A stretch of DNA of 64,000 bases, taken from positions 725,330,232 to 725,394,231 of the forward strand of contig NC_057861.1 in NCBI RefSeq assembly GCF_019393635.1, written 5' to 3'. A program made the translations under genes and the position numbers. The DNA comes from Dromiciops gliroides (lineage: Eukaryota; Chordata; Mammalia; Microbiotheria; Microbiotheriidae). How positions within the stretch are numbered: the stretch's first letter is position 1; every line of letters starts with the position of its first letter. Shown here piece after piece: positions 33,691 through 44,159 of this stretch. Under the pieces are notes generated by a model. It did no database searches. It saw only the letters and a program-made list of their open reading frames with translations, and was not told where the DNA came from.

Positions 33691-34420
33691 TGATGTTTGT
33701 TAAATGAAACTGGGGCGTTAATCACTGGTGACTAACATTTGAGGGAACACCCCAGAATGGGGGCTTGAGCCAACAACATTATAATAAGCCCAGTGGCCAC
33801 ACCTCCTGGCTACCCCAGAACCCTGAGGGGAAGGTGTAGCCAACGTAGCCCTTACAGTTTGAGTCCAATAACATCGTTACTTATGGAAATGTGCTCTGTT
33901 TGTGTTCATTAGATTAAGAATAAAAAAGAAAATGGGTTAAAAAAAAAGAAACATATGATTTAAAAAATTTTGTCTGAAGAAAAAAAAAGTCTTGCTTGCA
34001 GAATGAGGCGTTTAATATTGAGTAGTGAACCACAAGGGAAATGGGACTGTCTCCTTTTCTTGGTGTCGGTTGTGTTTCCTTCCCTTGAACCTCAAATTCC
34101 TTCTCCTTAACATACTCTGGGGCTCAAGTCTCCAGGACAATGGGCTGAACCACCTAGAAGAAATGGAAGTTTTCTTCTTGCCCTTTCCTAGTAAAGGGGG
34201 GGGGGCAGCCCCAGAGGGGGTGTTACATTAATGGATTGAAGCAGTGACTCAGAGAAATGGTTTTTAGAATCCTCAGAAGCAGAAAAACCTTTCGGATAAA
34301 GTTCAGCTTTGTGCTCCATGAATTTCCCCTCACCTTTCATGGTACTGTATATCATGTAAAGAATTTAGCAGGGTGGGATATGCTCTAATATGATATAAAT
34401 ATGATCCTCTGCCCCCAGGG
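33691..34420. other. Unclassified sequence
   Basis: No gene. 33720-33960 has an LTR-like feel ('agattaagaataaaaaag' near its end), but no borders are visible. Confidence 0.35.
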
Positions 34421-34985
34421 ATTTTTCCCCCATGCTTTTCTGCTGGGAGAAAGTGGAATGTCTTTTTTACACTCTGCGGATTACATTACATCAATTTAGA
34501 AAATGTAATCCAGGAATTAGCCATTTCTGGCTGGAGAAACAGATACAGCTGTTCACAGCTGGTGGAGGAGAAAGCACTTTGTATGCGGCCTGGGCTCCAG
34601 AACATTTAGTAAACCGAATAAGGATAAAGTGAAGTGCTTTAAGTCATTGCTGGCATGGAGATGACTTCAATTCCAGTCATCTCTCTCCTCTCTCTGCGAG
34701 GCCTGGCCCGGAGATTGGAGCAGGGTCTGCATTAGAGTTTATTTCATACTGTGCCTGGGACTGGATATAGATGATACACTTTGACAGATGCGACTTCAAG
34801 GTTTGTGCAAATCTAACATGATTTAGTCGCAAGGAGAGCGGGAGGCTTGCTCTGCACCAGAAGGGGACAGTGAGTCTCACCATCAAACTCTGCTATTACT
34901 TGTCCATTAGAGTGATTCGATTAAAGACAGCCTCACTTAGACGGCCTAAAGTCATTACCCAGGACAGACCTGGCCTTTCCTCCCA
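34421..34985. promoter_or_regulatory. Unique block, candidate conserved noncoding element
   Basis: About 560 bp without any transposon, microsatellite or convincing frame. It has balanced composition and retains several CpGs ('gatgcgacttc', 'gtcgcaagg', 'gattcgatt', 'gacggcc'). E-box pair 'acagctgttcacagctg' at 34546-34562. This is the profile expected of a vertebrate enhancer, but conservation has not been measured. Confidence 0.3.
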
Positions 34986-35142
34986 TCACAAAAGGGGGGA
35001 AAATGAAGATGGGGAAGAATAGGGTGACTCTGCATACTAAGGGAACCGTGGGGATACAGCCACTAGTTTGGAGATTCTGCAGCACTCTGGGACAATCAGC
35101 TGGACGTTTAACCAGTGGCCCATTTCAAAAAACACCCTATTT

Positions 35143-35330
35143 CAGTATGTGTGTGTGTATATATGTATATGTATTCGGTATATTATATATATTTCCACAT
35201 ATATATTTTAGCACATATATAGACAAAGGAGTATATGTATATACACATATACACATACACAACACACATGTGTATATATGCATATATACATACATGTGTA
35301 TGTGTATACTTTGTGTATACATACTCCTCA
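35143..35330 (+). repeat. Alternating TG/TA/CA tract
   Basis: About 190 bp of imperfect alternating purine-pyrimidine steps, including 'gtgtgtgtgtatatatg' and 'acacatgtgtatatatg'. It accounts for the overlapping short frames on both strands here. Confidence 0.85.
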
Positions 35331-35408
35331 CCCCACCCCCAGACGATGGCACAAGGCCCTCTGTATATATCAACACACAAAAGATACACCAGATCCATTT
35401 GCCAACAA

Positions 35409-35886
35409 CAGGGCTTTTTACCTTTCTGTGTGTCCTGGACCCCTGTGGCAGTCTGCTGAAGCCCATGTACCCCTTCTCTGAATAGTAGTAGTAGTAGGCT
35501 CTCTGTTTGTTGCCCGTTGGTTCCTGCGTCTCATTCGTTTTTCTTCCTCCCAAGCTTGAAGGCCCATCTCAGCTGCGGGCAAGCTGCTCCTGAGTACTGA
35601 ACTCCATCGGCCTTGGTCCTTGGCCGTCTCCTCCCAGCTGCCGGTGTCTATTCCCAGAGCCCTCAAGTCTCGCTTGCATACATCTCTGTAGTGAAGCTGG
35701 GGGCGTCCAGCAGGTCTTTGGCCTGCGGCTAACTGGCCATAAAGTAGGTCTTTAGGAATGCGCCCGTCTTGCATGTGTCTGTAAAAGGCATAAAAGAAAA
35801 TACATAGAATCACAAGGAACACTAATTATGTTGAAATATAGTGGGTATTTTTTTTTAAGCTCACAGATCCCAGGTAAGATCTCCAG
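35409..35886 (-). mobile_element. hAT-like element, copy 3, split by an RTE fragment
   Basis: Left end 'cagggctttttacc' plus 'gtcctggacccctgtgg'; right end 'cacagatcccaggtaag'. Relative to the copies at 13.2 and 18.7 kb it is inverted. The break is in the middle, where the RTE piece sits. Confidence 0.55.
35488..35778 (-). mobile_element. RTE-type LINE ORF2 C-terminal fragment
   Basis: Minus-strand open frame of about 100 codons with the C-terminal signature of RTE-like reverse transcriptases: DGRIPKDLLYGQLAAGQRPAG, then YRDVCKRDLRALGID and SWEETAKD.  It is GC-richer than its surroundings. On the minus strand it ends in TAC trinucleotide repeats, the short tandem tail typical of RTE/BovB rather than poly(A). 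It is 5' truncated, with no catalytic domain here. Confidence 0.65.
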
Positions 35887-36325
35887 ATGTGGAGTCTTGA
35901 GGGGGAATTTTTTTCACTTAGGGCATGAAAACAAGAGATCAATGAGACTGGAGAAGGGTGGTTGAGTCCCCCACAGAGCCAGCCTTTGATTTCTGTAGGG
36001 GTTGGGGTGGGACAATGGACCCTGAGAGAGGGAACACCTAAGTGATGGCAGTTACTCCAGGGCAACTGGGACAATTAGAGTGCCAGAGACAAGGAGCTAA
36101 GTCTGTGGTTGCTATGGAGAGGAAGCACAGTCCCCTTGGGAAGCAGCATCGTCCTTTCCCAAATGTTAGTATCTTTGGACAAAGCTGTGTTTACCCCTTG
36201 CTAGTTACTGCTTCATACTTTGTGTTAGACAAAAACCAGATGAGGACAATACTGTCTCCTGAGGCCTACTCCCCCAAAAGAGATTGGATCTGAGATTCTT
36301 TTCAGAATTTCCCAGGGACTGAATA
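35887..36325. other. Unique sequence
   Basis: No gene or repeat recognised. Confidence 0.4.
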
Positions 36326-36340
36326 AAAAGTCCCCTGACC

Positions 36341-36498
36341 GGGACAGCTAGGTGGCAAAGTAGATAGAGCACCAGTCCTGGAGTCAGGAGGACCTGAGTT
36401 CAAATCCGGCCTCAGACACTTAACACTTACTGGCTGTATGACCCTGGGCAAGTCACTTAACCCCAACTGCCTCACAAAAAACAAACAAACAAACAAAC
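36341..36498 (+). mobile_element. WSINE1-like SINE
   Basis: Perfect 15-bp target duplication aaaagtcccctgacc (36326-36340 and 36499-36513). Tail of ACAA units. Confidence 0.93.
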
Positions 36499-36513
36499 AA
36501 AAGTCCCCTGACC

Positions 36514-36897
36514 CTAAAGAGGGGATTGCAGGACTTGTGGGAGGCATCTCAGAAAAATTATTTGTGTTTCAATATCAGGGTGGAATTTTCAGACAATTAA
36601 TAGAAATTTGGGGGTAGTTGGTTTGAAAATTCAGGTGCCAAGTTGTATATTAATGGAGGGGGTATTATCCAAGTTTGAATGAAGTTAGGAAATTAGGAGG
36701 ACATCTGAAGACTTGCAAAGTTCAGAAAGATGAGTTGAAATTTAAGAAAAGTTAGGGCCTGTTTGATACCTGGATAGATGGTGGATTGGGTTGCCAACTC
36801 ACTTGGAGAATAAATCCTTTATTGACTTAATAGCTAACTTTGGGGTGGGGCATGTGAGAGGATGATTAAGAGTTAGGTTTTTTCTTTTTGTTGTTCT
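36514..36897. other. Unique sequence
   Basis: AT-rich, nothing recognised. Confidence 0.4.
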
Positions 36898-37036
36898 TTT
36901 TTAAATGGGGCAATGAGGGTTAAGTGACTTGCCCAGGGTCACACAGCTAGTAAGTGTCAAGTGTCTGAGGCTGGATTTGAATTCAGGTCCTCCTGAATCC
37001 AGGGCCAGTGCTTTATCCACTGTGCCACCTAGCTGC
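36898..37036 (-). mobile_element. WSINE1-like SINE (antisense)
   Basis: Complete from 'ggggcaatgagggttaag' to 'tgccacctagctgc'. The target duplication is not obvious. Confidence 0.9.
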
Positions 37037-37074
37037 TGGGCCACTCTCCTAGCTTCTGCCATCATTCCTACTGG

Positions 37075-38285
37075 ATGACCACCAAAGTCATGCTTCTAGC
37101 CAGGATTTGTCTTCTGAGCTCTAGAGATGCATTTCCAACCACCTACAAAACACCTCTACTTAGGTGTCCCCCAGAGACCTCCAACATGTCCAACACTGAA
37201 CTGCTTGTATTTCCCTCGAAACATCTTCCTCCTTCTGACATTACTTTTTCCTTCATTGGCACTACTAGTACCCTCATCTCTCTTGGTGTTTTCTTTGACT
37301 ATTTCCTCTCCCTGGTGTCTCACATCTAATCAGTCATCAGGTCTGGTTCTAATATTTCTCTCATCACTCATCTCTCTCCTGACTGCTGCCACATTCATAC
37401 AGGACCTCATTACCACCCTCTTGGCTCATTACAGCGACTTCCAAACGATTCTCTCTCTACCTTCCCTCTCTCCTAACTTGAATCTGTTCTTCCACTTGCT
37501 GCCAGATTCATCTTCCTTATGTCTAGGTCTAGTTATTTCATTCCTATGTTGAAAAATAGAGAAGCAGTGTGGTAGAGTCGATCGAGAGCTGACCTCAGAG
37601 CCAGGAAGACCTAGGTTCAAGTCCTAGTTCTGACACATCCTGGTGTGTGACTCTGGGTGAGTCTCAGTGGTTTAGAGATAATTCTCTCAGATTATGACTT
37701 GCAGAAAAGACACCAACCTACATTGGCTGATAGGGAGGGTTGCTTTACTTGGGAATTTCCTATACCAATGCAACCACAGGGTAAATTCCTATCCATTGTC
37801 AAAAAAACCAAACAAAAAAAACCAACCAAAACCAAAAACCTTTTGGGGATTCCTTAGAGTCTAATGAATAAAGGTAAAACTTCTTTGCTTGGTCTTCAAA
37901 GGACTTCACAACCTGACTCCATCTTAGCATTTTTGAATGATCTCTCAATGAGGCCCTTTATCAACACAGATTGTCAACTGTCAACTGCTCTACACCAGGG
38001 ATCAATTTAGACAATTCTCTGATGTGCCCAGAGGTTAGATGACTCACCCAGGGTCAAACAGTCCATGTGCTTCAGAAGTGATACTTGAACCCAGATTTTC
38101 CTGACTTAACCTGCCTCTTGTTGAATTCCTATCCATCTTTATAACCCAATTCAAATGCCACCTAGTCTACGAAAGATCTTCTGATTACCACCTGTCAAGC
38201 TGTGAAGAGATTTCACTCCTCAGCCCTCATGAAGCTCTTGGTTTTAGCTCCCCCCACAACATTTATCATATAATATTGCATTTTA
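37075..38285 (+). mobile_element. L2 LINE 3' part in three pieces
   Basis: 37075-37556, 37855-38000 and 38110-38285, sense. Landmarks: 'ccaacatgtccaacactg', 'actgctgccacattc', 'ttcaaaggacttcacaacc', 'aattcaaatgccacctag'. It is interrupted by a SINE (37557-37852) and a MIR fragment (38005-38110). Confidence 0.72.
37557..37852 (+). mobile_element. tRNA-derived SINE of a fourth type
   Basis: Head 'aagcagtgtggtagag', 'taggttcaagtcctag', then a tail not shared with MAR1 or WSINE1: 'gattatgacttgcag', 'acctacattggctg', 'cctataccaatgcaacc', A-rich end. This is the only copy in the window. Confidence 0.65.
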
Positions 38286-38286
38286 C

Positions 38287-38575
38287 GGGGCAGCCAGGTG
38301 GCAGAGTGGATAGAGCACTGATCCTGGAGTCAGGAGGACCTGAGTTCAAATCTCATCTCAGACACTAGCTGTGTGTCTCTGGGCAAGTCACTTAACCCCA
38401 AACGCCTTAAACATCTGGCGCCATCTCCAGTCATTCTGATATATATTTTGCTACTGGACCCAGATGGCTCTGGAGGAGAGAGTGAAGCTGTTGACTTTGC
38501 ACAGCCCTCCCTCACTTAAATCCAATTTACTGCAGGTCATGACATCACCCTGACAAAAATGACAACAAAAATCGC
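38287..38575 (+). mobile_element. Long-tailed tRNA-derived SINE
   Basis: Full head and long tail ('atctggcgccatctcc', 'acccagatggctctgg', 'catgacatcaccctgac'). Its last segment is shortened relative to the 16.7-kb copy. Confidence 0.8.
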
Positions 38576-38639
38576 ATATTACAGTTATCTATGTGTGTGT
38601 TATGGTCTGACCTCCCTCTTCCCACCCCCAGACAATGGT

Positions 38640-39110
38640 GCAAGGCTTTAAGGACCTGGGTTCAAATTCTACCTCTAATACAATTTATTCAAAGTTGGAG
38701 AAGTCACTTAATCTCTCTGGGTCTCAGTTTCCTCATCTACAAAATGAAGGGGGTGGGCTTGATGACCTCTGACCTGTCCCTCTCCAAATCTCTGAGTCTA
38801 TGAGCATTTATTATTTAAATTTTGTACACCCCCCCCCAGTGCCTTCAGGGCACACTGCTTTCCACATTACTTAATATCTGTATGTTGAATTATATTAAAT
38901 GGAATTGAATTATTAATAGGACAGAGAGGTGACCATGGTGTGGTGGTAATTGAAAGAGCCTGAGACTGAGACTTGGGCCACCTGAATTCTAGTGAGGACA
39001 CCAACAGTCATTGGCGCTAGGGCCTTGGGTTTCATTGACCTCATCCCTACCTTAAACGGATTAGACTAAAGGATGCCTAAGGTCTTTTCTAACTCAAAAA
39101 TTCTCTAACC
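38640..39110 (+). mobile_element. Two MIR-type SINEs
   Basis: 38640-38805 ('cctgggttcaaattctacc', 'tctcagtttcctcatc') and 38920-39110 ('tgagacttgggccacctg', 'taaaggatgcctaagg'), both sense. A (C)9 run lies between them at 38830. Confidence 0.65.
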
Positions 39111-39309
39111 CAAATCCTCAAGGCCAGGGCTAAGGGGACAGACACATCTTGTGGTCAGGGCAGCCAAGAAGTGAGCAGGACCAAAAGGAGCCTCAACTCC
39201 ATTTGTTGGGAAAGGGAGGGAGGAGGATCTGGTTAGGAGCAGCCTTCCCCAACCCTCCCTAATCCTACTTAGTGCCTTCCTCTATTCCTGATTTATCTTG
39301 TTTATAGCT

Positions 39310-39465
39310 TGTTGGCGCATACTTGTTGGCACGCTTTCCCTCCCATTAGACTGGGAGCTCTCTGAGATCAGGGATTGGTTTTTGCTTTTCTTCATGTCCC
39401 CAACACTTAGCATACTTCCTGGCATACAGAAGTTGCTTAAGAAATGCTGGCTGACAGAGCCCCTG
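39310..39465 (+). mobile_element. L2 3' end
   Basis: 'cccattagactgggagc', 'ccccaacacttagcatac', 'aagttgcttaagaaatgc'. Confidence 0.72.
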
Positions 39466-40387
39466 GGACCTGGTGAGGCTGCTTATTGGGGAGGAACTCG
39501 CCTATGGTGCAACCTGAGTAATGGATGTGGGTGTGTGGGGGCAACTGGAGTTGGAGAGGAAGCCACCAAATGGTAGCTACTTATTATATAGCCCCTTCCT
39601 GGGCTTCCTCTCCCAGCTCCTACTGACACTGGCAGATCAGGTTCCCAGAGGACAGCTGGGTTTTAGGGATAACCATGAGAGCTGGTGGCTTCTAATACTA
39701 TTGTTCACAAGCCCCCACACAGTGTCTCTAATCAACAAGTTGTCATCAGGAAGCTTTTAAAAAGGAATGTCTATTGAAAAGGCAGAAGTTACAAAAACAT
39801 CCCTCTGATTGGGAGTATATCCTCCTCTTTCACACATAAGGGATCTGGGGAGAGTGGATGAGGCCCAAAGGTAGTGAGATACACATGAAGGGGAGACCTG
39901 GGGCCAAGGGAAACCTTGAGACTAAGGACTGAAAGCTTCTTCTCCTTTATTGGAGTCCCCAGCCAGGTTTGTTTCATTGCGTTGGTAATGGATGAGCTGT
40001 TCCCCTTGCTCAGCTTGGTTGGCCACTTCTAGGTCCTGGAGTCTCATCTGAAGGGTCCCATCAGCACTGGGAGGCAAGCATCTTGTCCAACTTTTCATTC
40101 CATCTCCTCCCCTGACTCCACTACAGCTGCTGCTGCTGCCTGGCTAGCAGCTCTTGGGATCTGGGATGGATTTTTCAGCCTCTTAAAGGGTGCGAGGTCC
40201 TACTGAGATCAGTTCCATCCACAGATACTCATTCACTTAGGATCAGCAAAGAATACACACAGAAGACAAATGATATGTAAGCAATTCTGCATTCACAGAT
40301 ACCTGGTGGCTCAGTGGGCAGACAAGGAAGGTGCTGCCTCTCCCTCCCCTAACTAGCAGCTTAAAGCACTCCTCCTCACTTAAAAAA
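39466..40387. other. Unique sequence
   Basis: Moderate GC with short CTG repeats ('ctgctgctgctgcc', 40128). No gene recognised. Confidence 0.4.
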
Positions 40388-40700
40388 GCTACCAGGTAAT
40401 TGAGAGAGGCAGAGAGGGAGAGACAGAGACACAGGGAGAGAGATAGGGAGATAGAGAAACAAAGAGAGGCATAAAAAGAGATCGAAACATAGAGAAACAC
40501 AGAGGAGACAGAGAGATACTGAGATACACACAGAGAGAAGAGATAGAGATTGAGAGACACACAGAGAGATTGGGAGACAGAGAGACAGACAAAGACACAA
40601 AAAGAGAGAAAAAGACAGAGAGAGGGAAAGACAAAGAGGGATAGAGACAGATACACAGAGAAAGGAAGATAAGGAGAGAGGGGGAAGAGAGAGAGTGAGA
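40388..40700 (+). repeat. Purine-rich GAGA/GACA tract
   Basis: About 310 bp, more than 90% purine-or-C on the plus strand, in irregular 8-10-base units such as 'agagacagagagac'. It opens three overlapping minus-strand frames of SLSLCLSVSL-type peptides that are not genes. Confidence 0.9.
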
Positions 40701-41179
40701 AAACATATGTTTAATCCTTTTGTAGAAACACTCTGTTTTGGCTCCTTAGACAGTTAGAAAAATCTTCACCACCATGGTCCAAAGTCCCTTAATCACACAT
40801 GTCCAGAAGTAGGCTCACCAAGCCTATACATGTTGAACTGAGACTACTCAAGGAATAGTGTTCATGTTCTATACTACCTAGTAGGAAGGCTATCTGCCTA
40901 GTCTAAGGTCTGAGCCATCAATTGGCTAGTTATCCCTCATTACACTATTTTAATGATTTTTTCTTGCCAAATGGGTGCTAAACTCAGTTATTTATATAGT
41001 GCAAAAAGACCGAAGATTCTGTCAGCACCACTCTGAATTTTAGGAGCTTGAGATGAAACCCCATCTACCTTACCCTAGTTATAATTCTACTTGTGGTGAA
41101 GGAAGGGGTTGTATAAACATGTGGTTTTTGAAAAGAAGCCCAAGAATGGATCTGGAGCCCAAGGACCAAAATGTGAATT
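40701..41179. other. Unique sequence
   Basis: Nothing recognised. Confidence 0.4.
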
Positions 41180-41194
41180 AAAAAATACTGAACA

Positions 41195-41334
41195 GGGGCA
41201 GCTAGGTGGCGCAGTGGATAGAGCACCGGCCCTGGAGTCAGGAGTACCTGAGTTCAAATCCGGCCTCAGACACTTAATACTTACTAGCTGTGTGACCCTG
41301 GGCAAGTCACTTAACCCCAATTGCCTCACTTAAA
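41195..41334 (+). mobile_element. WSINE1-like SINE
   Basis: Very close to the family consensus in this window. Perfect 15-bp duplication aaaaaatactgaaca (41180-41194 and 41335-41349). Confidence 0.93.
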
Positions 41335-41349
41335 AAAAAATACTGAACA

Positions 41350-41855
41350 TGATATCTGGAAGAGGACACTTAGAACTTTGAAACCCAAGTCATGAAGGGC
41401 TTCAGAGAAGAGTGATAGAGTAATGATATCTCTAAACTAAGCAGAACAAAAAGTGTTTAATTCTATCTGGAACACTAGCATTGTAAAAAGTTTATAAATA
41501 AAATTTCCTCATGGTGAAGTGAAAATCAGCCATGGACTAAAACCATTTCTTTGTGCTGGACTACAGTGGACTAGGTGGAGAATTATTGGTGAAAAAACTA
41601 GTGAAATGACTTCTCCTTTGTTTTTGGGATATTGTCTGGTAGTTAAAAACTTCCAAAATCTGAATCCTCACTCATCTTTACAGTCATTTTATTTTGCTCC
41701 TCTTTAAATGCAATCCATTCCAATCAAATTGAGTTGATGGCTGGCTGTTGTCCATGACAATCCATTTATCACCTCTATGTCTTTGATAGGTCTGATATGC
41801 CTTCACTCCTCACAGCTGCCTCTTAACACCCCTACTTTTTTTAAAAGTAAAAGTT
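41350..41855. other. Unclassified sequence
   Basis: No gene. 'tttataaataaaatttcc' at 41490 resembles a poly(A)-signal region. Confidence 0.35.
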
Positions 41856-42573
41856 AGGTGGCATCCTATTTGTTTTGTTTTGTTTTTGTTCAGTATTTTA
41901 TTATTTTCCAGTTACATATAAGGATAGTTTTCAACATTTGTTTTCATAGGATTTTCAGTTCCAAAATTTTCTCCCACCCTTCCTTCCTCCCTCCTCCCCA
42001 GGACAGAAAGCAATCTAATATAGGTTATATATGTGTAATCACATTAAACATATTTCTGCATTAGTCATATTGTGAAAGAAGAGTGAGAACACAAGGGAAA
42101 TATCTCAAAAAAGAATACCCCCCCCTCCCAGCCCAAAAGTAGAAACAGTATGGTTCAATGTGCATTCCTAAACCTCAGTTCTTTTTTTCTGGATGTTGAG
42201 AACATTTTCTATTATGAAGTTCTTTGAAATTGTTTTTGGACCATTGCATTGCTAAAAAGAGCCAAGTCTGTCACCACTGTTCATCACACAATGCTGTTAC
42301 TGTATACAATGTTCTCCTGGTTCTGCTCCTCTCAGTCAGCATCAGTTCATGTAAGTCCTTCCAGGTCTTTCCAAACTCTTCCTGCTCATCATTACTTTTC
42401 ACATTGATTTTTTAAAACTTTGTGTTCTAAATTTTCTTCTTCCCTCCCTTGAAACCCTTCCCTATGAAATCCAGCAATTCAATATAAATCATACATGTGC
42501 AGTTATGCAAAACATCTTCTCAGTAGTCAGATTGTAAAAGAAAATAGACAAAATACCTTTAGAAAGAGGAGCT

Positions 42574-42728
42574 GGGGCAGCTAGGTGGCACAGTGGATAA
42601 AGCACTGGCCTTGGATTCAGGAGGACCTGAGTTCAAATGTGACCTCAGACACTTGACACTAGCTGTGTGACCCTGGGCAAGTCACTTAACCCCAATTGCC
42701 TCACCCCCAAAAAAAAAATTTAAAAAGA
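42574..42728 (+). mobile_element. WSINE1-like SINE inside the half-L1
   Basis: Perfect 11-bp duplication aaagaggagct (42563-42573 and 42729-42739). Confidence 0.92.
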
Positions 42729-43139
42729 AAAGAGGAGCTAAAAAATAAAATTATACTTTAATCTGTATTCAGATACCATCAATTCTATCTCTATTGATGG
42801 TTTGCATTTTTCATACGTCCTTCTGATAGCATCCTGCTCATCATTTCTTTCATGGTTACTATTGTTAACTGTGTTACTCTCCATCTTAATCCTTTCCCTT
42901 GATATTTACTCTATTATCTATCTTCCTTCACACTATCCCTCCTTGAAAGTGTTTTGCTTCTTACTGCCCCCTCCCCCAATCTGCTCTTCCTTCCATTGTC
43001 TCTTCACCGCCCCCCATCCCTTTCCCCTCCCACTTTCCCACAGGGCAAGATATAATACTATCCCCTCTTGAGTGTGTAAATTATTCCCTCTTTGAGCCAA
43101 TTCTGATGAGAGTTAGGCTCACTCACTCCCCCACTCCTT

Positions 43140-43719
43140 TGTGAGGGCCAAAATTTGATATATGGAGCATTATTTGGGTGACTTGCCTTAATATTGGGGT
43201 CCCAGAAATATGAGGGACCTTTTAGGTTCTCTCTCTGCTCTGAACTGTCCTTTTAGGTATTTCTCCCAGGCCAATAAGAAAGGAGCCTTTAAGCTTTAGT
43301 TCACAAAAGGATCAGATTTTATTACTTGGGAATTAATTAAACAACAAAGGTGAAACTAATAAAAAATCAAAGATAAGGAAATAGGAAAATAGAAATACAG
43401 ATAGATATTCTTAACTCTAAACTTAGCCTATGCAAGCTAATTCAAAGGAATTTAGGGTTTTCCGTCATTAACTCACCAAACACCTGAACAGCTCACCAGA
43501 CTGAGAACCAGCACGCGCCACCAGGACCACAGTTGCCACCCCAAGAGCGTGAATTAGAGTTCTGGAAGTCACTCCAGAGAACTAGTGTTCCGGAAGTGAC
43601 TCCAGAGCTAGCTTTCCGGAAGTGCCCTCTAACCTCCCTTCAGGGAGTGTTCAATCTTTTCTCCCCCAAAAGGGGAGGTCCTTCAAAAGCTACTTATGCC
43701 ACAAATAATTTTTACCACA
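43140..43719 (-). mobile_element. Solo LTR of an endogenous retrovirus
   Basis: 580 bp with TG...CA ends (plus strand TGTGAGGG...TTACCACA) flanked by the 4-bp duplication CCTT (43136-43139 and 43720-43723), and removing it rejoins the half-L1. A 4-bp duplication is usual for gamma-type (class I) retroviruses. Minus-strand orientation is favoured because AATAAA lies about two thirds along, in 'aagtaataaaatctg', followed by a mixed U5-like end. No internal viral genes remain, so it arose by LTR-LTR recombination. A triplicated ETS-like motif is present (see 43553-43632). Confidence 0.78.
43553..43632. promoter_or_regulatory. Triplicated ETS/GABP-like site in the LTR
   Basis: Three tandem units of about 30 bp contain 'ctggaagtcactcc', 'ccggaagtgactcc' and 'ccggaagtgccc'. 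CCGGAAGT is the classical ETS/GABP core, and two of three cores are perfect. Position in the U3-like part fits an LTR enhancer repeat. Confidence 0.5.
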
Positions 43720-43862
43720 CCTTCCCTATCTTCCCCCCTACTCCATAAGCTTTTGCTTATATCTTTTATGTGAGCTACTTTTCCTCAATCTGCCACTCCC
43801 TTTCCCTTTCTTCTAGTGCATTCCTCTTACCCCTTAACTTTATTTTGAAGATTTCATCATGA

Positions 43863-43995
43863 GTAAGCTAGGTGGACAAAGTGGACAAAGCACCAGCGCA
43901 GGACCCAGGAGGCCCTGAGCCCATATCTGTCCCCAGACATAAGCCACCCCACCCTGCCTGCTCCACAAAAAACAAGGATAAACAAAAAAATAAAT
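43863..43995 (+). mobile_element. Highly diverged WSINE1-like SINE
   Basis: Recognisable by 'aagctaggtgg', 'aaagcaccag', 'caggaggccctgag' and an A-rich tail, but the usual core (gggcaagtcacttaaccc) is replaced by 'aagccaccccaccctgcc'. Imperfect target copies agatttcatcat / agatatcattcc flank it. Confidence 0.7.
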
Positions 43996-44159
43996 GCTGT
44001 ACAGATATCATTCCTTCATATTCAATTCACACCTGTGCTCTCTAAGTATATTCCTCTCAGCTGCCTTAATACTGAGAAAGATCTTATGAGTTAGGAGTAT
44101 TATCTTCCCATGTAGGAATGTAAACAGTTTAATATTTTAATATCCCTCATGATTTCTTT

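Noticed and set aside
35003..35485. 160-codon plus-strand frame
   Set aside because: Runs through the alternating TG/TA tract into antisense of the hAT-like and RTE sequences; no gene features.
40243..40706. Overlapping minus-strand frames of 74-137 codons rich in S, L and C
   Set aside because: Product of the purine-rich tract; low complexity and no domain.
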